Positions 45,886-57,989 of a stretch of 64,000 bases of DNA are shown piece by piece. The notes beneath the pieces were generated by a model. That model was not told the origin of the DNA, ran no database searches, and saw only the letters and a list, made by a program, of their open reading frames with translations. Each line of letters starts with the position of its first letter. The first letter of the stretch is position 1. The position numbers and the translations under genes are program-made. Source of the stretch: Mercurialis annua (taxonomy: Eukaryota; Streptophyta; Magnoliopsida; Malpighiales; Euphorbiaceae); the NCBI RefSeq assembly GCF_937616625.2, contig NC_065576.1:870501-934500 (forward strand), in the 5' to 3' direction.

Positions 45886-47987
45886 ATGAAGCTGCTGCTT
45901 TGGCGATCAAATCACCACCAATGGCGAAGTGGGTATCGAATTTTAACGTCTCAATTATTTTCGAGCTCCTCTTTACCGCCGCTAGACACTCTTTACAGCC
46001 GGATATCGAGGACGGGACAACCATCCATCTCAGTAATTCCAGTTATCGAGAAATGGCTTGAAGAAGGCAAAGCTATTAAGCAAACTGAGCTTCAAAAATT
46101 TATCAAACAGCTTCGCAAGTATCGCCGCTATGGCCATGCCCTTCAGGTCTCTCTCATTTTTTTAATTTCTAAAGTTTCCCATTTGCTGTATTCATGTTCT
46201 AGTTTTGATTTGTATTAAAATTGAGTTCTTGGGTTTGATTGGAGATTTTAATTCTAGTGAAAAGTTTTGTGCTTTTTCTATCTTAACTCTAGTTTAGACT
46301 ATTTAATTTAATGAAATCAAATATATGGAAATTTTGGTATTCTTTAGTGTTCATGGTATTGAAATGATGTGCAATCAATTTGTAGAACATCTAGTATTGA
46401 GCAGACTGCACTAGAGAAAAAGGATTTTAGTTAAGAAATGGGATTTAGTGGAGTTTGTTTGTCAAAGTTTAGCAATTGTTGATGGACACCTCATCATGGG
46501 AAACTTAGAAAACCTTAAAATAACATTGTTTTGCCATGTCCGTGTTCAAGTGGCATGTCGTGTTCGTGCTACATAGATTGTTAATATAGTATCGCGAATA
46601 AATGCTATTTTTTTTCATTTTTTAAAGTGGAAATGTTTTATTAATGATTGTAAGTTGTGCATTGGTGATACAATTTTGTTTCTCCGATGTTCATGTTCCT
46701 TCAATAGTATGGGGTGTTTATCTGTTGGTTGCATCTAAGCTGAAACATGTCTTGTTCCAAAATCAGATATCTGAATGGATGACTGATCAAGGGAGCTATC
46801 AACTATCACCTGGTGATGTTGCGATTCGGATTGATTTGATTTCAAAAGTTCATGGCGTGGAGAAAGCTGAGGAATATTTTGACAGCATTCCTGATACTTC
46901 AAGAACCCTTCAGGTTTATGGTTCTCTATTAAATTGCTACGCACACTCCAAAAATTTGGAAAAAGCAGAGGCTATTTTTCAGAAGATGAAGGAATTGCGA
47001 TTTTTAAAGACTTCGCTTTCTTACAATGTAATGTTAAGTCTTTATTCACGGATAGGCAAGTACGAGAAACTAGATCCTCTAATGAAAGAGATGCAAGAAA
47101 ATGGTGTAAGTTGTGACATGTACTCGTATAACATACGGTTAAACGCTTATGTAATCTCTTCTGACATTGACGAAATGGAGAAACTTCTTATGAAGATGGA
47201 AGTGGATCCTGAAATCACCATGGACTTCCATGCTTATGTTGTTGCTGCAAATGGTTATCTTAAAGCAGGCCTAATCGACAAAGCTTTAACGATGTTGAAG
47301 AGATCGGAGCAATTAGTTAATGGTAGCAACAGAAGGTTTGCGTATGAAGTTCTCATTACTTTACATACTGCTGCTCGAAATAAAGCTGATGTCTATCGTA
47401 TTTGGAATAAGTTGAAGAACATCGGCAGGTTCTTGAACTCGAGTTATTTACATATGATTAGTTCATTGGTGAAGTTGGATGATATAGATGGTGCCGAGAA
47501 GATCTGGGAGGAGTGGAATTCCGGAAAGGTACTTTTCGACATTCGCATTCCGAATTTGATGATTAATGCGTATTCCAAAAAAGGCGCCTTTGATAAGGCT
47601 GAGAGTTTCATAAACAAGATAATAGAGAGCGGCAATAAGCCTGATGGTGCTTCATGGAATTATCTGGCAGTCGGATATAACGAAAGAGATCAGATGGAGA
47701 AAGCAGTAGAAACGATGAGGAAAGCAATTTCGGCAAGTAAATTAGGATGGAAGCCGAGCCTTCCGACTTTATCGTCCTGCATTTGGTATTTGAAACGGCA
47801 GGGAGATGTGAAGAGTGCAGAAGAGTTATTGAAGTTGGCTAAGGAGCATTGTCAATTTTCAGCAGGTGCTTATGATAAGATATATAGTTATTATGTTGAC
47901 AATAAAAACCTTGCAGATCAAGAGGAAGACACTGATCAGAATTTTGTTGAAGAACCACCTACAACCTTGGAGTTGGCAGACAAGTGA
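45886..47987 (+). CDS. P-class pentatricopeptide repeat protein 4 (At4g21705-like)
   Basis: Exons 45886-46146 and 46767-47987 give 493 residues. The N-terminus (MKLLLWRSNHHQWRSGYRIL) is Arg-rich with no acids in its first 20 residues, a strong mitochondrial-type presequence. PPR motifs follow (TSLSYNVMLSLYSRIGKYEK; PDGASWNYLAVGYNERDQME). It shares intron position and the EWMTDQ start of exon 2 with the other three copies, but is clearly the most diverged, with a different acidic C-terminus (NLADQEEDTDQNFVEEPP). It is probably the older branch of the duplication, separated from copies 1-3 by the glycosyltransferase gene. The upstream open frame from 46644 is intron. Confidence 0.88.
46493..46590. 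repeat. Intronic GGACACGG-family repeat, copy in PPR 4
   Basis: Contains CCATGTCCGTGTTCAAGTGG and TCGTGTTCGTGCTACATAG, related in inverted sense to the PPR 3 copies. Confidence 0.45.
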
Positions 47988-48078
47988 AGCTCCTAACATA
48001 AACATTAAGTAAGTTGAATTCGAGGTTTGTTTTTCTTCTTCCAATTGCACTGACTATTTCTCTTTAGTGTAATATTTA

Positions 48079-48482
48079 GGGGTGAGCAAATGGTCTATTC
48101 TGTTAAAAACTGACCGATTTAACCAAAACCGAACTGAATTGCTTTATTTTTTAACCGAGCTGGCTGAATTAATTGAAATGCCTAAAAGTTTAAAAATATT
48201 AAGCCAATTGAATAAATTAGTTGGTTAATTCGGTTAAATCAATAAAATATATAGAAAGCATTCGGCAGGCGTCAGCCCTCATATATGGTCTTTCGACTTC
48301 ATGGAGAGACTTGTGTTTTTGGTAGTCGGGATTCTGTTATATTCGCTTTATTTGGTTAATCAGATTTTCAAAAAAAATTAACCAAATCAAACCGACTGAA
48401 CTAACTGAATTGAACGAAAATCTTTAACCGAATCAACAAAATTTATCAGTTAATTCAATTATATCGAATTTGTGCTCACCCC
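48079..48482. mobile_element. MITE with GGGGTGAGCA inverted termini
   Basis: Termini GGGGTGAGCA and TGCTCACCCC are perfect inverted repeats. The arms hold AACCGAACTGAATT and TCAAACCGACTGAACT blocks, as in many plant hAT-type MITEs. A unique core (48260-48350) may be captured or older sequence. No clean target duplication was found. Confidence 0.65.
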
Positions 48483-48489
48483 TCCTCTC

Positions 48490-50580
48490 GTATAGATTCT
48501 AGTTAGTCCTCGATAAATTTGAATTCACTTTATCTGTTACGATTGGATTATTTTTTGTCAGCTAACATAGTTATTTGACGGAGGGATAGCAGTGAATTTG
48601 AACAAACATTAGAGCAATTTTTTTGTCTACTTTCCTTCACCGCAGACTGATGATTTTGTCAAATTTCATTTATTTTGTGAATTGTCCCATGAATGGTGTA
48701 GATGAGAAATTAAGGAACAAGAATTTGATTAAGTTTCATTCTCAGTTTTTGTGTGGAATTGTCCTTTGTCTGGCATGGGAAATTTCAGTGTTACAAGCAA
48801 AATTATATACATTTTGTCCAAATCCACTTAATTAGGCATATCTATTCAAATTTGGTAAGCTGTAGTTGTGTATCAAATTAATCTACTATGACTTGATTAA
48901 ACATTCTTACACCAACCATCTATAAATCATCAGTTTCCTGATAATAATGTTACGAAATGTGTACATGCACAATCTTATACCAAGAAAATAAAATCCTAAA
49001 AGAAAATATTTCATCGAGCATGGTTTAAACTTTAATTTATAATTCAAGTATGTGTAAGTTATAAAAATACCGCTTAGTGATATTAATAAAAAAAAAATAT
49101 CATGTAAATATCTATGTGACTTTTGCATTGGTCCATTTCGATGAAAATAAAGATTTATTAACAAAAGTTAATTTATTGTTAAAAAAATTTTAATTCAAGC
49201 ATATTTCAATTATAATTTGAAATTTAAATACGTTTGAAGAGGAAAAAAATATAGATAACGATAAGTGAAACTTTTTCTCCTAAAAAATATACCTTAGGCC
49301 AATTGTACAAAATTAATGTAATTTTCAATCAAATTTCACTCATGGTAGATGATAACTCTAATTGAAACAAATTGCAAAATAAATACTACTACTAATTTTG
49401 TTGATTAAGATTTGAGTAAGTATGGTGAATAGAACATTAATTGAGAAGGATGATATCAAAGTGCAAGGTGAGGTGGAGATAGAGATTGAAAAAGAAAGGC
49501 TACCCAATCTACATTCTTTATGGGAATTGAATGCAAAATATACTAATCCTTATGAGTTAGATTCATCAAATCTTCCACTCTTAAAGGATAAGCTTTGGTT
49601 TAACTTATGAAATTTCATAATCTCATCTCATCGTCATATTTTTTAAAATATTTATCTCCAATACTTAAATCTTATAGGTGTATGAATTCAAAGCATGATC
49701 ATTCATTTTGGTTTAAGATGGTAGAAATAAGTAGGTAATCAACTTTTGATGGAAATCAAAATTCCCAATCTTCATAAATTTAATAAACTATACTAATGAT
49801 CATGAAAATCAAAATTCCTAGTCTTCATAAATTTAATAAACTATGATAAATTAGCGCAAGATTAGTTTACCAAGGCAGATGTTTAATTAATGTGAGAGTT
49901 AAATTATAGTTTAAAGAAATAAACTGGTTGGTTCGATTGAGAATTAAAGATCAAGTCAGTTCAATTGATAATCAAACTTTTTGAGAATTGAAAAAAATTA
50001 TAAAAATTGTAGACTATCGAACTAATTGAATTATAAAAACAATTGTATTCCTTAATTAATAATTAGAACTATAATTTAAAAAACCAAATCGGTGGCTAAA
50101 CTAGTGAGGCCAACAGTTGTTAGTTCAACTACTTGAATAAATTAAACTTATAAAATAATTTTTTTGACATGAATTAGAGTCTAATCGATTGAATCAACAT
50201 TCAATCGGGACAATTGCCTATTCAATTGATAGTTTAGTCTGCATCAACCGATTCAATCCGATTCAACTAAATTTCTATTTTTTAGAATAAATAAATCTGG
50301 AGAGCTGGCCAATTTCTGTTTCAACAGGTTAGTCTGATCCGATTTTTTTAAACATGATGGGAATATGATCAATTTACTCATTTTAAATTCATTTTTTATA
50401 TAAAATTTAATAGTTCAATTTTAAAATACCGGTTGGAACTTTCCTATGGGCCCCATTATCGCATAGAGTTGATAAGTATTAACCATTTTAGAACCTTGTT
50501 TAGAAGAATAAGCAAGGAGGTGGTTGTGACCTATTTTGGCCTCTTCACATAGTCTAACACATAAGAGTCAAATTGGCTAG
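48490..50580. other. Gene-poor AT-rich spacer
   Basis: Repeats with GGTTGGTTCGATTGAG and GATCAAGTCAGTTCAATTG (49925-50340) look like another decayed foldback element. One open frame at 49422-49610 (62 codons, with EVEIEIEKERLPNLHSLWEL) lacks support such as a TATA box or splice signals and is left unannotated. Confidence 0.35.
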
Positions 50581-50583
50581 ACT

Positions 50584-50591
50584 TTATATAT
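50584..50591 (+). promoter_or_regulatory. TATA box of the putative microprotein gene
   Basis: TTTATATATAGCC lies about 38 bases before the ATG at 50624, close to the plant consensus TATAWA followed by a short leader. Confidence 0.4.
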
Positions 50592-50623
50592 AGCCAAGCC
50601 AAAAACTTGGTGTCCTTTCTGAA

Positions 50624-50851
50624 ATGATCCGCCACGTTAGCCGCCCTAGTCGCCGCCACCAACTCCGGCCTGCCACCACTCTACATCACCACATCAATTT
50701 TCACAAGGTGTCTCATCTAATTTTAATCTACTCTAATAATATTTTTAATCTACTTTAATCTAATCTAAATCTTACGTTTAATACACTTATATTTTATTGA
50801 CAGAAGGACAGTGAAAATGACCGCAATTCGTTTTGCACAGTTGACGATTAA
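50624..50851 (+). CDS. Putative two-exon microprotein (43 residues)
   Basis: Exon 1 (50624-50707) encodes MIRHVSRPSRRRHQLRPATT with an H/R-rich continuation, written here without verifying every residue at the RR run. Exon 2 (50804-50851) adds KDSENDRNSFCTVDD and a stop. The donor CACAAG/GTGTCT and acceptor TTGACAG keep phase 0. The exon 1 stretch is much richer in G+C than the surrounding DNA, and a TATA box sits at the right distance. The peptide has a very basic half and an acidic half. No family is recognised. It could also be the remnant of a larger gene, so the call is tentative. Confidence 0.35.
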
Positions 50852-51336
50852 TTAGCCCACCCATAAGAAACTACTATTACTAATGTTATTGCAATACATT
50901 CAATTTTTTAATTGTATTTGCATTTTAAAATCATTATTTCAATTGTAGTTATTCGATGGATTAAGTGCTCTTGTTATCTCTGGTCAAAAAAAAAAATACT
51001 CTAGTTATCTTATATTGATAACGGTTTAGAACAAATATAAATATTACTAATAAATTAAATTTATAAAAAAAATCACATTTACCACTTAATGCAGTTGTAA
51101 ACTCTATACTTTTTTAATGTCTTGTGTTTTCTTTTTAGTATATTATAATTATTTATGTTTTATATGATAATTAGTCTTAAATACCTACAATTTGGAACAA
51201 TATTTTTTGAATAGTGTCTATTAATTTAAAAGCAAGGGATGATAATATGTAACATTCAATAATTAAAATTAATTTTTTAAAATCATGTGATAATTAATAA
51301 AATTTAAGAATTCAATTAAAATTAATAAAAAAAGGT

Positions 51337-51600
51337 TTAACTCATTACGAGGTTTTTAAACTATACGTCTTTTGAGTAGCTGATCTCTGAACTAATTTTT
51401 GTCTTTTTCTGGTTCCTGAACTCAGAAAAAACGCTTCTTCAAGTAACTCGTCATTTTTGGAGCGTGAATCGCACACTTTTAAAAGAAAGACTTAAAGATA
51501 CTTATTTTACAAGCTCAGGGACCAAAAAGGGACACAATTTAGTTCAGAGAACAGTTAATTAAAAGACGTATAATTTAAAGATCAATAATAGGTTTATTTA
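51337..51600. mobile_element. Foldback MITE
   Basis: TTTTTAAACTATACGTCTTTTGAGT faces TTAAAAGACGTATAATTTAAAG, and CTCTGAACTAA faces TTTAGTTCAGAGA. No coding capacity. Ends are approximate. Confidence 0.5.
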
Positions 51601-51832
51601 AAAAAACAAAATTCTCTCTCGGTCCTATTTCAGAAGTCTTATTTCATTTTATATAAACAATAAGAAAACATTAATTACTATGTTTTTTTTTCAATTAATG
51701 ATAGTGGAATTTTTTATATAATTTTTTTAAGATGATTTAAAGAAGAATAAAAAAAAGTTTAATATAAAAATCTTTTTAGAAAAAATAAATGAAACTTTAA
51801 AAATAAGACATTCAAAAGAAATAGTCTAAATC

Positions 51833-52205
51833 CATTTTGGAGTACCTAAACTATACTATTTCGGTTCATCAGGTCCCTCACCTTCTATTTGACTTTCTCA
51901 TTCTAAATTTTCATTTTATATTTGATCGGGTCCCTCAACTTCTATTAGAGTTCCTCAAAATTTTAAAATTTTGTTTTTTGATTCATTAGATCCTTGAACA
52001 GAAATCCATTCAAGGATTTAATGGACAAAAAAAAATTCGGTCACTCAATAAACTAAAAATAAAAATTTAGGGGTTTGTGAAAGTCAAATAAAAATTGAGT
52101 GACCTGATGAACCAAAAAAACGAAAATTTAGGAACCTGAGAAAGTCAAATAGAAATTGAGAGATCTGATAAATCAAAACCGTATAATTTAGGGACCGCCT
52201 TCAAA
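51833..52205. mobile_element. Foldback MITE nested in an older repeat
   Basis: CCATTTTGGAGTACCTAAAC faces TTTAGGGACCGCCTTCAAAA, and TTCTATTTGACTTTCTCA faces TGAGAAAGTCAAATAGAA. It appears inserted into an outer repeat whose parts (AGAAGTCTTATTTCATTTTA at 51636 and AAGACTTCTAAAATGGAATG at 52232) face each other. Confidence 0.5.
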
Positions 52206-52803
52206 ATAGGTTTAGCTAAAAAATAGTACTATAAGACTTCTAAAATGGAATGACAGAATTTTTTTCTTTTGTTCATTATGTATAATTTTGTAGGCATTTA
52301 TAGTTCTGATAATGTGGTCATCCACCCTTAGATTTGTTTGAAAATATAATTTATTTGGATGTATGGGCATAGAAAGCGAAAGAATTGACATTTCTTCTAG
52401 TAGACTAATCTTTCCCTTGGCAAAACCATACCACACCAAACTTACCAAGATCAGACTGTGTTGGTTAATTGACTTACACAGACGTGACCATCACTTCGAC
52501 ACAACTCTCAGACAGCGACCGGCCGCCTCAGCACCACCGTTGAAGGTGTATCAGTATCACCACTTAAAGCTTATCCTGCTGCATCATAATCATTCATAGT
52601 GCTGTTTTTATCAGGATAATATGCAATAGCCAACCAAAAATTTATATCAGAATAGTAAACAATAGCCAATAACTCATAAACAAGACTCGGTAATTACATA
52701 CACCGCCAGCACAGGATCTGTAAACAGCTACAACATCTCCGGCTGATTCACTTCCTATATACCTCTCCCTCTCGACTTCGTTTATATACATACGAGATTC
52801 TTA

Positions 52804-53604
52804 TTAAAACGAAAGAAAACATAAAAATACGCAGCAGAAAAGAAAAAAACAGATTCTACTAAGGGACTTATCGGCCTCCAAGACGTGCCTTCTAAGTCTA
52901 GGGCTAGTGCTTCCCACCAGATTATACGAATTCGGGTAGCTATAGATGTTGGTTATCGAGTCACCAAACACCCTTGCGTAAATCATTTCTCCGAACATTC
53001 CAATCATCGGATCAAACATGTTTCCTGCTGAAACTCGCGGAGTGAACATTGGCGAAGAAGTGTAACTACCTGGATCGGAGTGGTATAATTGAGATTGATG
53101 AGAATAATTACTACGGGTATTTGTTTGTGGCGTTTGGCGCGGACTGGTGGTTGCTAAAGGTGATCGTGGTGAGTCGAATCCACAGGCAAGAGCACGAGGT
53201 CTTCTTGGAATAATTATACCTAGATTGGGAGCCTTGCTTTTTGAGGGTTTTGCAGTTTGACCTCGGCCGAAGAGTGGAACTAAGGTGCCCTCTGAAACTT
53301 CCGCTTTGCATACGGGACATTGCTGCTGTGGCTGCATATCTTCCTTTTCGGTAGAAATGCTCTGGAAATGAAGCCATTTGTATATGCACGGCCAGCAGTA
53401 AAGGTGACCACAAAGCGTGACCACAGGATCAAGGACAGAGTCCAGGCATATATTGCAATCGAATCCACTTGATGGTACTTCATCAGAATCTACAGCCATC
53501 TCCTGGATTGATTTCCAGTTTTGTAGCGGCGAACCATTATCACTACTATAGTTATGTTCAGGCGCAGCGTCTTCTATGTAGTGCTCTACGGCTATTGTCT
53601 CCAT
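52804..53604 (-). CDS. RMA-type RING E3 ubiquitin ligase, tail-anchored
   Basis: The uninterrupted frame encodes 266 residues. A C3HC4 RING lies at about residues 49-99: CNICLDSVLDPVV, CGHLYCWPC, then CPVCKAEV. The middle is Ser/Pro-rich and low in structure. The last 20 residues are hydrophobic (RICFFLFCCVFLCFLSF), a single C-terminal membrane anchor. This is the layout of plant RMA proteins, which sit in the ER membrane and ubiquitinate membrane proteins such as aquaporins. The zinc ligands are all present, so the ligase should be active. The coding exon starts at an acceptor at 53636, and the leader is split by a long 5'-UTR intron. Confidence 0.9.
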   Translation of the reverse strand: METIAVEHYIEDAAPEHNYSSDNGSPLQNWKSIQEMAVDSDEVPSSGFDCNICLDSVLDPVVTLCGHLYCWPCIYKWLHFQSISTEKEDMQPQQQCPVCKAEVSEGTLVPLFGRGQTAKPSKSKAPNLGIIIPRRPRALACGFDSPRSPLATTSPRQTPQTNTRSNYSHQSQLYHSDPGSYTSSPMFTPRVSAGNMFDPMIGMFGEMIYARVFGDSITNIYSYPNSYNLVGSTSPRLRRHVLEADKSLSRICFFLFCCVFLCFLSF

Positions 53605-54729
53605 TTTAGACGAGTCTTTCGTTCGTTGCGGAGATCTGAAAGTGCCAAAACAGAGATGTTAGACAAAACTCTTTATACCATCAGATTCATTAGTAAATTT
53701 ATTCGAATATACGATAGCTGAATCGAAATATGGTTTGCTAATGCGTAAAATTACTCAATGTCAAAAGAAGCTAATGACAAATAAACACCACAATTCACAA
53801 TACTCCAATTGCCAAGTTGGTTAATATTAAATGATTTCTGTATTTTGGAAAGTTTCAGAGAAGCATCACAAAAATAATTTAAAATTGTTCCTTCTAGAGA
53901 TTTGCAATACTTAAGGACATTAAGAACAGTACAATGCCTTGCAGGCAAATTAAGCTTATAATTATAAGAGTTTATATTGTAAGTAATCTTCTATAAAGAT
54001 AATTGGTCAAAATCAAAACTTCCATATAAAGTAAACTGCAAAGAATATTCACAAGAGAAAACTAACTGATTGACCTACATGAACTAATTTCTTTCCTAAT
54101 TATCTTATAAGTCTTACTTAAGATTACAACCACCTACCTACTCATAATAATTAAAATTTAATTCTCTTTTTTCCATTCGAAATTTAATTCGGTTGGTGGC
54201 GTACTAAGCCAACATAAAACCATTTAATCAAACCTCATATAAGCTACAACCACAAAGATGAATCAATGGTTAGCCGTTCATCTACCTTTCGGTTTCAACC
54301 TTTAGTCGTAGGGACTAAAAAATTTATTCTCCAAGATCATTGCTCGGAACCATATCAAACCGATGATCGAGACCTAACCCTCAAAGGGAAAACCACTAGG
54401 TTCATCTAGAAGATCAGCCACACCAATTGAAATAGTCATGAAAAAACTATGGGTGAATGAATAATTTTTAATTCTTTAGTCAGTGTCAATTTATTATAAT
54501 GTTTCATCTAGAAGACCTCTTAATGAAATACAATAAATGACTAATGAAAATAATTTCAATCTCATCCCAAAAATACAATTAGGTGAAAGCAAATTATAAC
54601 ATAATATATTATCATTCCGATTCGGAACAACCGAATCGGATAAGAACACGGTATAGAGTAAGATCCCAAGATCATATAATAATGATATAATCAAATCAAG
54701 CACTGTACTAATGAATTACTAACTCTTTA

Positions 54730-55261
54730 TCTATACTATATATAAAAGCACGGATGGGGGGGGACAGGCAAATTTACTGAATAATCCTTTTCAGTTTACT
54801 ACTAATAAAGGTTTTATAGTCATTAACCAATTAGTTATTTAATTAATCACTATTGTAATTAAAATCCTAATTACAATAGGTAGCTAAATTATCTCCAATT
54901 TAATTTTTAGTATGTAAAAAATAACTAAATTATCTCCAAATTAGTAGGAATACCTATCTTTTAGTTTGATTGAACTACAAAATTAAAATATTGTATTTGG
55001 TCAATATATTATTATTTAAATTTCTATCTTATATTTTTAAAGATATTATTAATAAAATTAAATTATTTATTTAATTATGATTATTATAAAACCAAAAAAA
55101 AAAAAATTTAGTATGGAAAAAAATTGAATAACCGAAGATATTATATTTACTTTTACTATTAATTATAAATAAAAAATTGATATAATTATAATAAATTTAC
55201 TAATATGTTCATTGAGAAGTTACGTTACGAGCCACGTGCATCGCACGTAATGCAAAACTAG
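54730..55261 (+). mobile_element. Small non-autonomous Helitron, copy 2
   Basis: It starts TCTATACTATATATAAAAGC after A and ends GCAAAACTAG before T, with the hairpin ACGTGC-ATC-GCACGT ten bases before the end. It is 532 bp and similar end to end to the copy at 19412-19968 in the other orientation. It lies inside the RMA 5'-UTR intron, opposite to the gene. Confidence 0.82.
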
Positions 55262-56083
55262 TATAACTAAATTCACCATCAAACTGTCTATAATCTAACT
55301 GTAACATTTCAACCAAAGATCTGCATCAACTAATCTAAAGAATAAATCTACAATAACTACGCAAATGATGTTAACCAAGGTCCAATACACAGAAAAAACC
55401 AAGAAAATTTGATCACAGCCATAATTCAATGGAAAAGAGACAAGAAAACAGCTAGACAATTTGTTTTAAACGGCAAAACAGATTATCATGGGAGGTTTTG
55501 TAAGAAAGAATCACGTCACTCTACTGTATAGTATAAGCCAAAACTTCCTTAAATTTTTCAGATTACAATAATGTCTTGTAATCACCGAGTGATAAGAATA
55601 AGAACAAAACTAAAAGTTTAGAAGAAAAAGCAGCAGAATCAAAAAAAGCCAACAAGATTTTTTATTTATAAAAGCAAGATAATATATAAAAGTAAAAAAA
55701 TGTCATCACTTCACATGGAAACCGAAGAAAAAACATGTTTTTTAATTCGAATGAAAACATATTTCTGCAAAGAAAACGGTGAAGATAATGCTCCGCCGCC
55801 CAAAAAAACCTTTTTTAAACCAAGAAACTGAAAATGAGGGCTCTTCAATTTCTTCAAGCTTTAATGGAATTTTACCAAGAAACAGAATTTTAGGAGAAGC
55901 GTTTGTGAAAGAAATTGAACCCACAAACTGACCAGTTTATACCATTTGAATTATAACTCGTAACAGAATATAAAACCAACAATGTACAGTTATGAAAAGA
56001 AAAGAATAAATTCTTTTCTTTTTAGCTAATAAGTTGCTTGAAAAGGAACTTGATTAGTGGTCCATTAATTAAACTTCCATAGC

Positions 56084-56180
56084 AAGAAAACGCCTTAGAA
56101 CTGAGTTGTTCAAGAACACGAGTTCTTGACCACCTTAGAACTGAGCTGTTCAAGAACACGAACAAGTTCAAGAACACGAA
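56084..56180. repeat. Short tandem repeat in the RMA leader region
   Basis: CCTTAGAACTGAG(T/C)TGTTC plus AAGAACACGA occurs twice, with a third partial copy AGTTCAAGAACACGAA. It lies just inside the proposed 5'-UTR intron. Confidence 0.6.
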
Positions 56181-56632
56181 ATAGTCAAAACATAAAGAAA
56201 ACAGAAGATCTAAAGAAAAGAACAGTACCAGTGTGATGAGCTTATTGTATGGAAGAAGATAGAGTTTCTTGAAGTAAGAACACAGAATCAAGAATGAAAG
56301 AGAGGGAGCAGAAGATTTTTGATTGAGAGATGAGAAAAAAATGCAGAGACAGAGAGGTATATATAGAGACAAACGTTATGGGGAGAATAAACAACTTAAC
56401 AAAAAAAGATAAACATTACTGCTGCTTTGCTACTTTTTCACGCTTTCTATTCTGCGCTGACGTGGCAACTATCGGAGCTAGTTGCCCGCCGGTGACGGAG
56501 TGCTTTTTTATTTGGGAAATCCATATGGGCACGGCTTTAATGCATCATCCATTATTTGGAGTTTTTAACTTTTTTCAAAAAAAAATTATTGGAGAGAAAA
56601 AGAGATTGTTGAAGAAAATTAACTCGCACCTA

Positions 56633-57349
56633 GGGTGTAAATGAACCGAGTCGAGCCGAGCTTTAGAGTGTTCATGTTCGGCTCGTTTAGATGTTCGATT
56701 CATGTTCAGTCGAGCTTTGAACAGAGTGTTCATGTTCGGTTTGTTTAAATTTTATAGTGTTCATATTCGGTTCGTGTTCGTTCGTTTAACCGCTAAACGA
56801 ACAAGTTCAGGAACGAGCTCGCGAACGAGTTCGATAAGTACTAAACGAGCTCGTTCATGAACAAGCTCGTGAACAAACTCGATAAGTACTAAACGAACTC
56901 GTTCGTGAGCCCGCTCGTTTAGCAGATAAACGAACAAATACGAATATGAGCTGAATAAATTAAAAACAATTTAATTGAACTCGTTCACGAATATGAGCTG
57001 AATAAATTAGAAACATAATTATACAAATTAATCTAACTATGAATTAGTTTGCGAACACCTAATCGAGTTTCTAAACGAGTTTGTTCGTGAACTATATACG
57101 AGCTCGTTCACGAACTTGTTTACGAACTCTAAATCGAGCTCGTTCACAAGCTTATTCATGAACTCTTATTCGAGCTGTTCGCGAACATAAACGAGCCGAA
57201 CACCACTATGTTCATGTTCGGCTCGTTTATATTAACGAACATAAAATCAAGTTCGAGCTCGGTTCGTTTAAAATACAAACGAACATGAACCGAGCTCTTA
57301 TCGAGTCGAGCACCGAACTGCTCGCGAACGGCTTGGTTCATTTACACCC
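56633..57349. mobile_element. hAT-type MITE (717 bp)
   Basis: Termini GGGTGTAAATGAACC and GGTTCATTTACACCC are perfect 15-bp inverted repeats. CGCACCT on both sides (56625-56631 and 57350-57356) fits an 8-bp hAT duplication with the last base changed. The inside is dense in GTTCGTGAACGAGCTCG-like palindromes, so it can fold almost throughout. It gives a model for the TCGAG-rich remnants elsewhere in the window. Confidence 0.85.
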
Positions 57350-57989
57350 CGCACCTTACTGTATAGCCATTTAATGATCTATAGTCTATAGTTTATTAAT
57401 TTTAACTTTTCCGTCCATCAAATATTTTCTGTAATATGGCAAAATGTTAAATTCGTATTTTCAATAAAAAATTGTCCATTGTTATAAATAAAAGAAATTA
57501 TAGATAATTTCTGTCTAAAATTATAAATTTAAATTATTTTGATCTTTTTTATTGTGTAATCGACATAGACTTTTTTTATAAATACAAAAAAAATATAATA
57601 TATTTCTAATAGTTAATAAATACTTTCTAAATTAAAATATAGAAAATATTTATTAGATATGGTTAAATTTAAAAGATATTAAAATCATTTTAAAAATTTA
57701 CATGGAGAAATAACAAATATATTTGGCTAAATGGGTAATTAAAAGGGACGTGGATTTTTTATTTTTTTATGAAAATAATTACTAGATTTTATAATGTTAA
57801 TAGTATAACCTTCAACTACCAAGAATATAAAAATCTCCAGACTTTCGTGGAGCTGCTCTCTCTATCCTAGTTTCCTAGGGTTAGGGTTTTGCCTCTCCGT
57901 TTCTGGAGCGTGACTATCGCCTGTCGATCTTACTACGTTTTTGTACGTGCTGTCTGCTATCTAGTTTGGTAGTAGGTTTTAAGGAGAAT

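Larger units (their letters stand above)
53636..56228 (-). other. 5'-UTR intron of the RMA gene (inferred)
   Basis: On the minus strand CACTG/GTACTG at 56229/56228 can act as donor, and TTTCAG at 53641-53636 as acceptor 31 bases before the ATG. A TATA motif (TCTATATATACCTC, minus, about 56350) sits upstream of the proposed first exon. The 2.6-kb intron contains the second Helitron. The donor is the less certain end. Confidence 0.5.

Noticed and set aside
46644..46766. Extended N-terminus of PPR 4 exon 2
   Set aside because: Comparison with the other three copies puts the acceptor at 46766; the upstream frame is intron read-through. The same applies to 40147-40221 in PPR 3.
49422..49610. 62-codon frame with an acidic-basic N-terminus
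   Set aside because: No TATA box, homology or splice context; it stands alone in AT-rich spacer.
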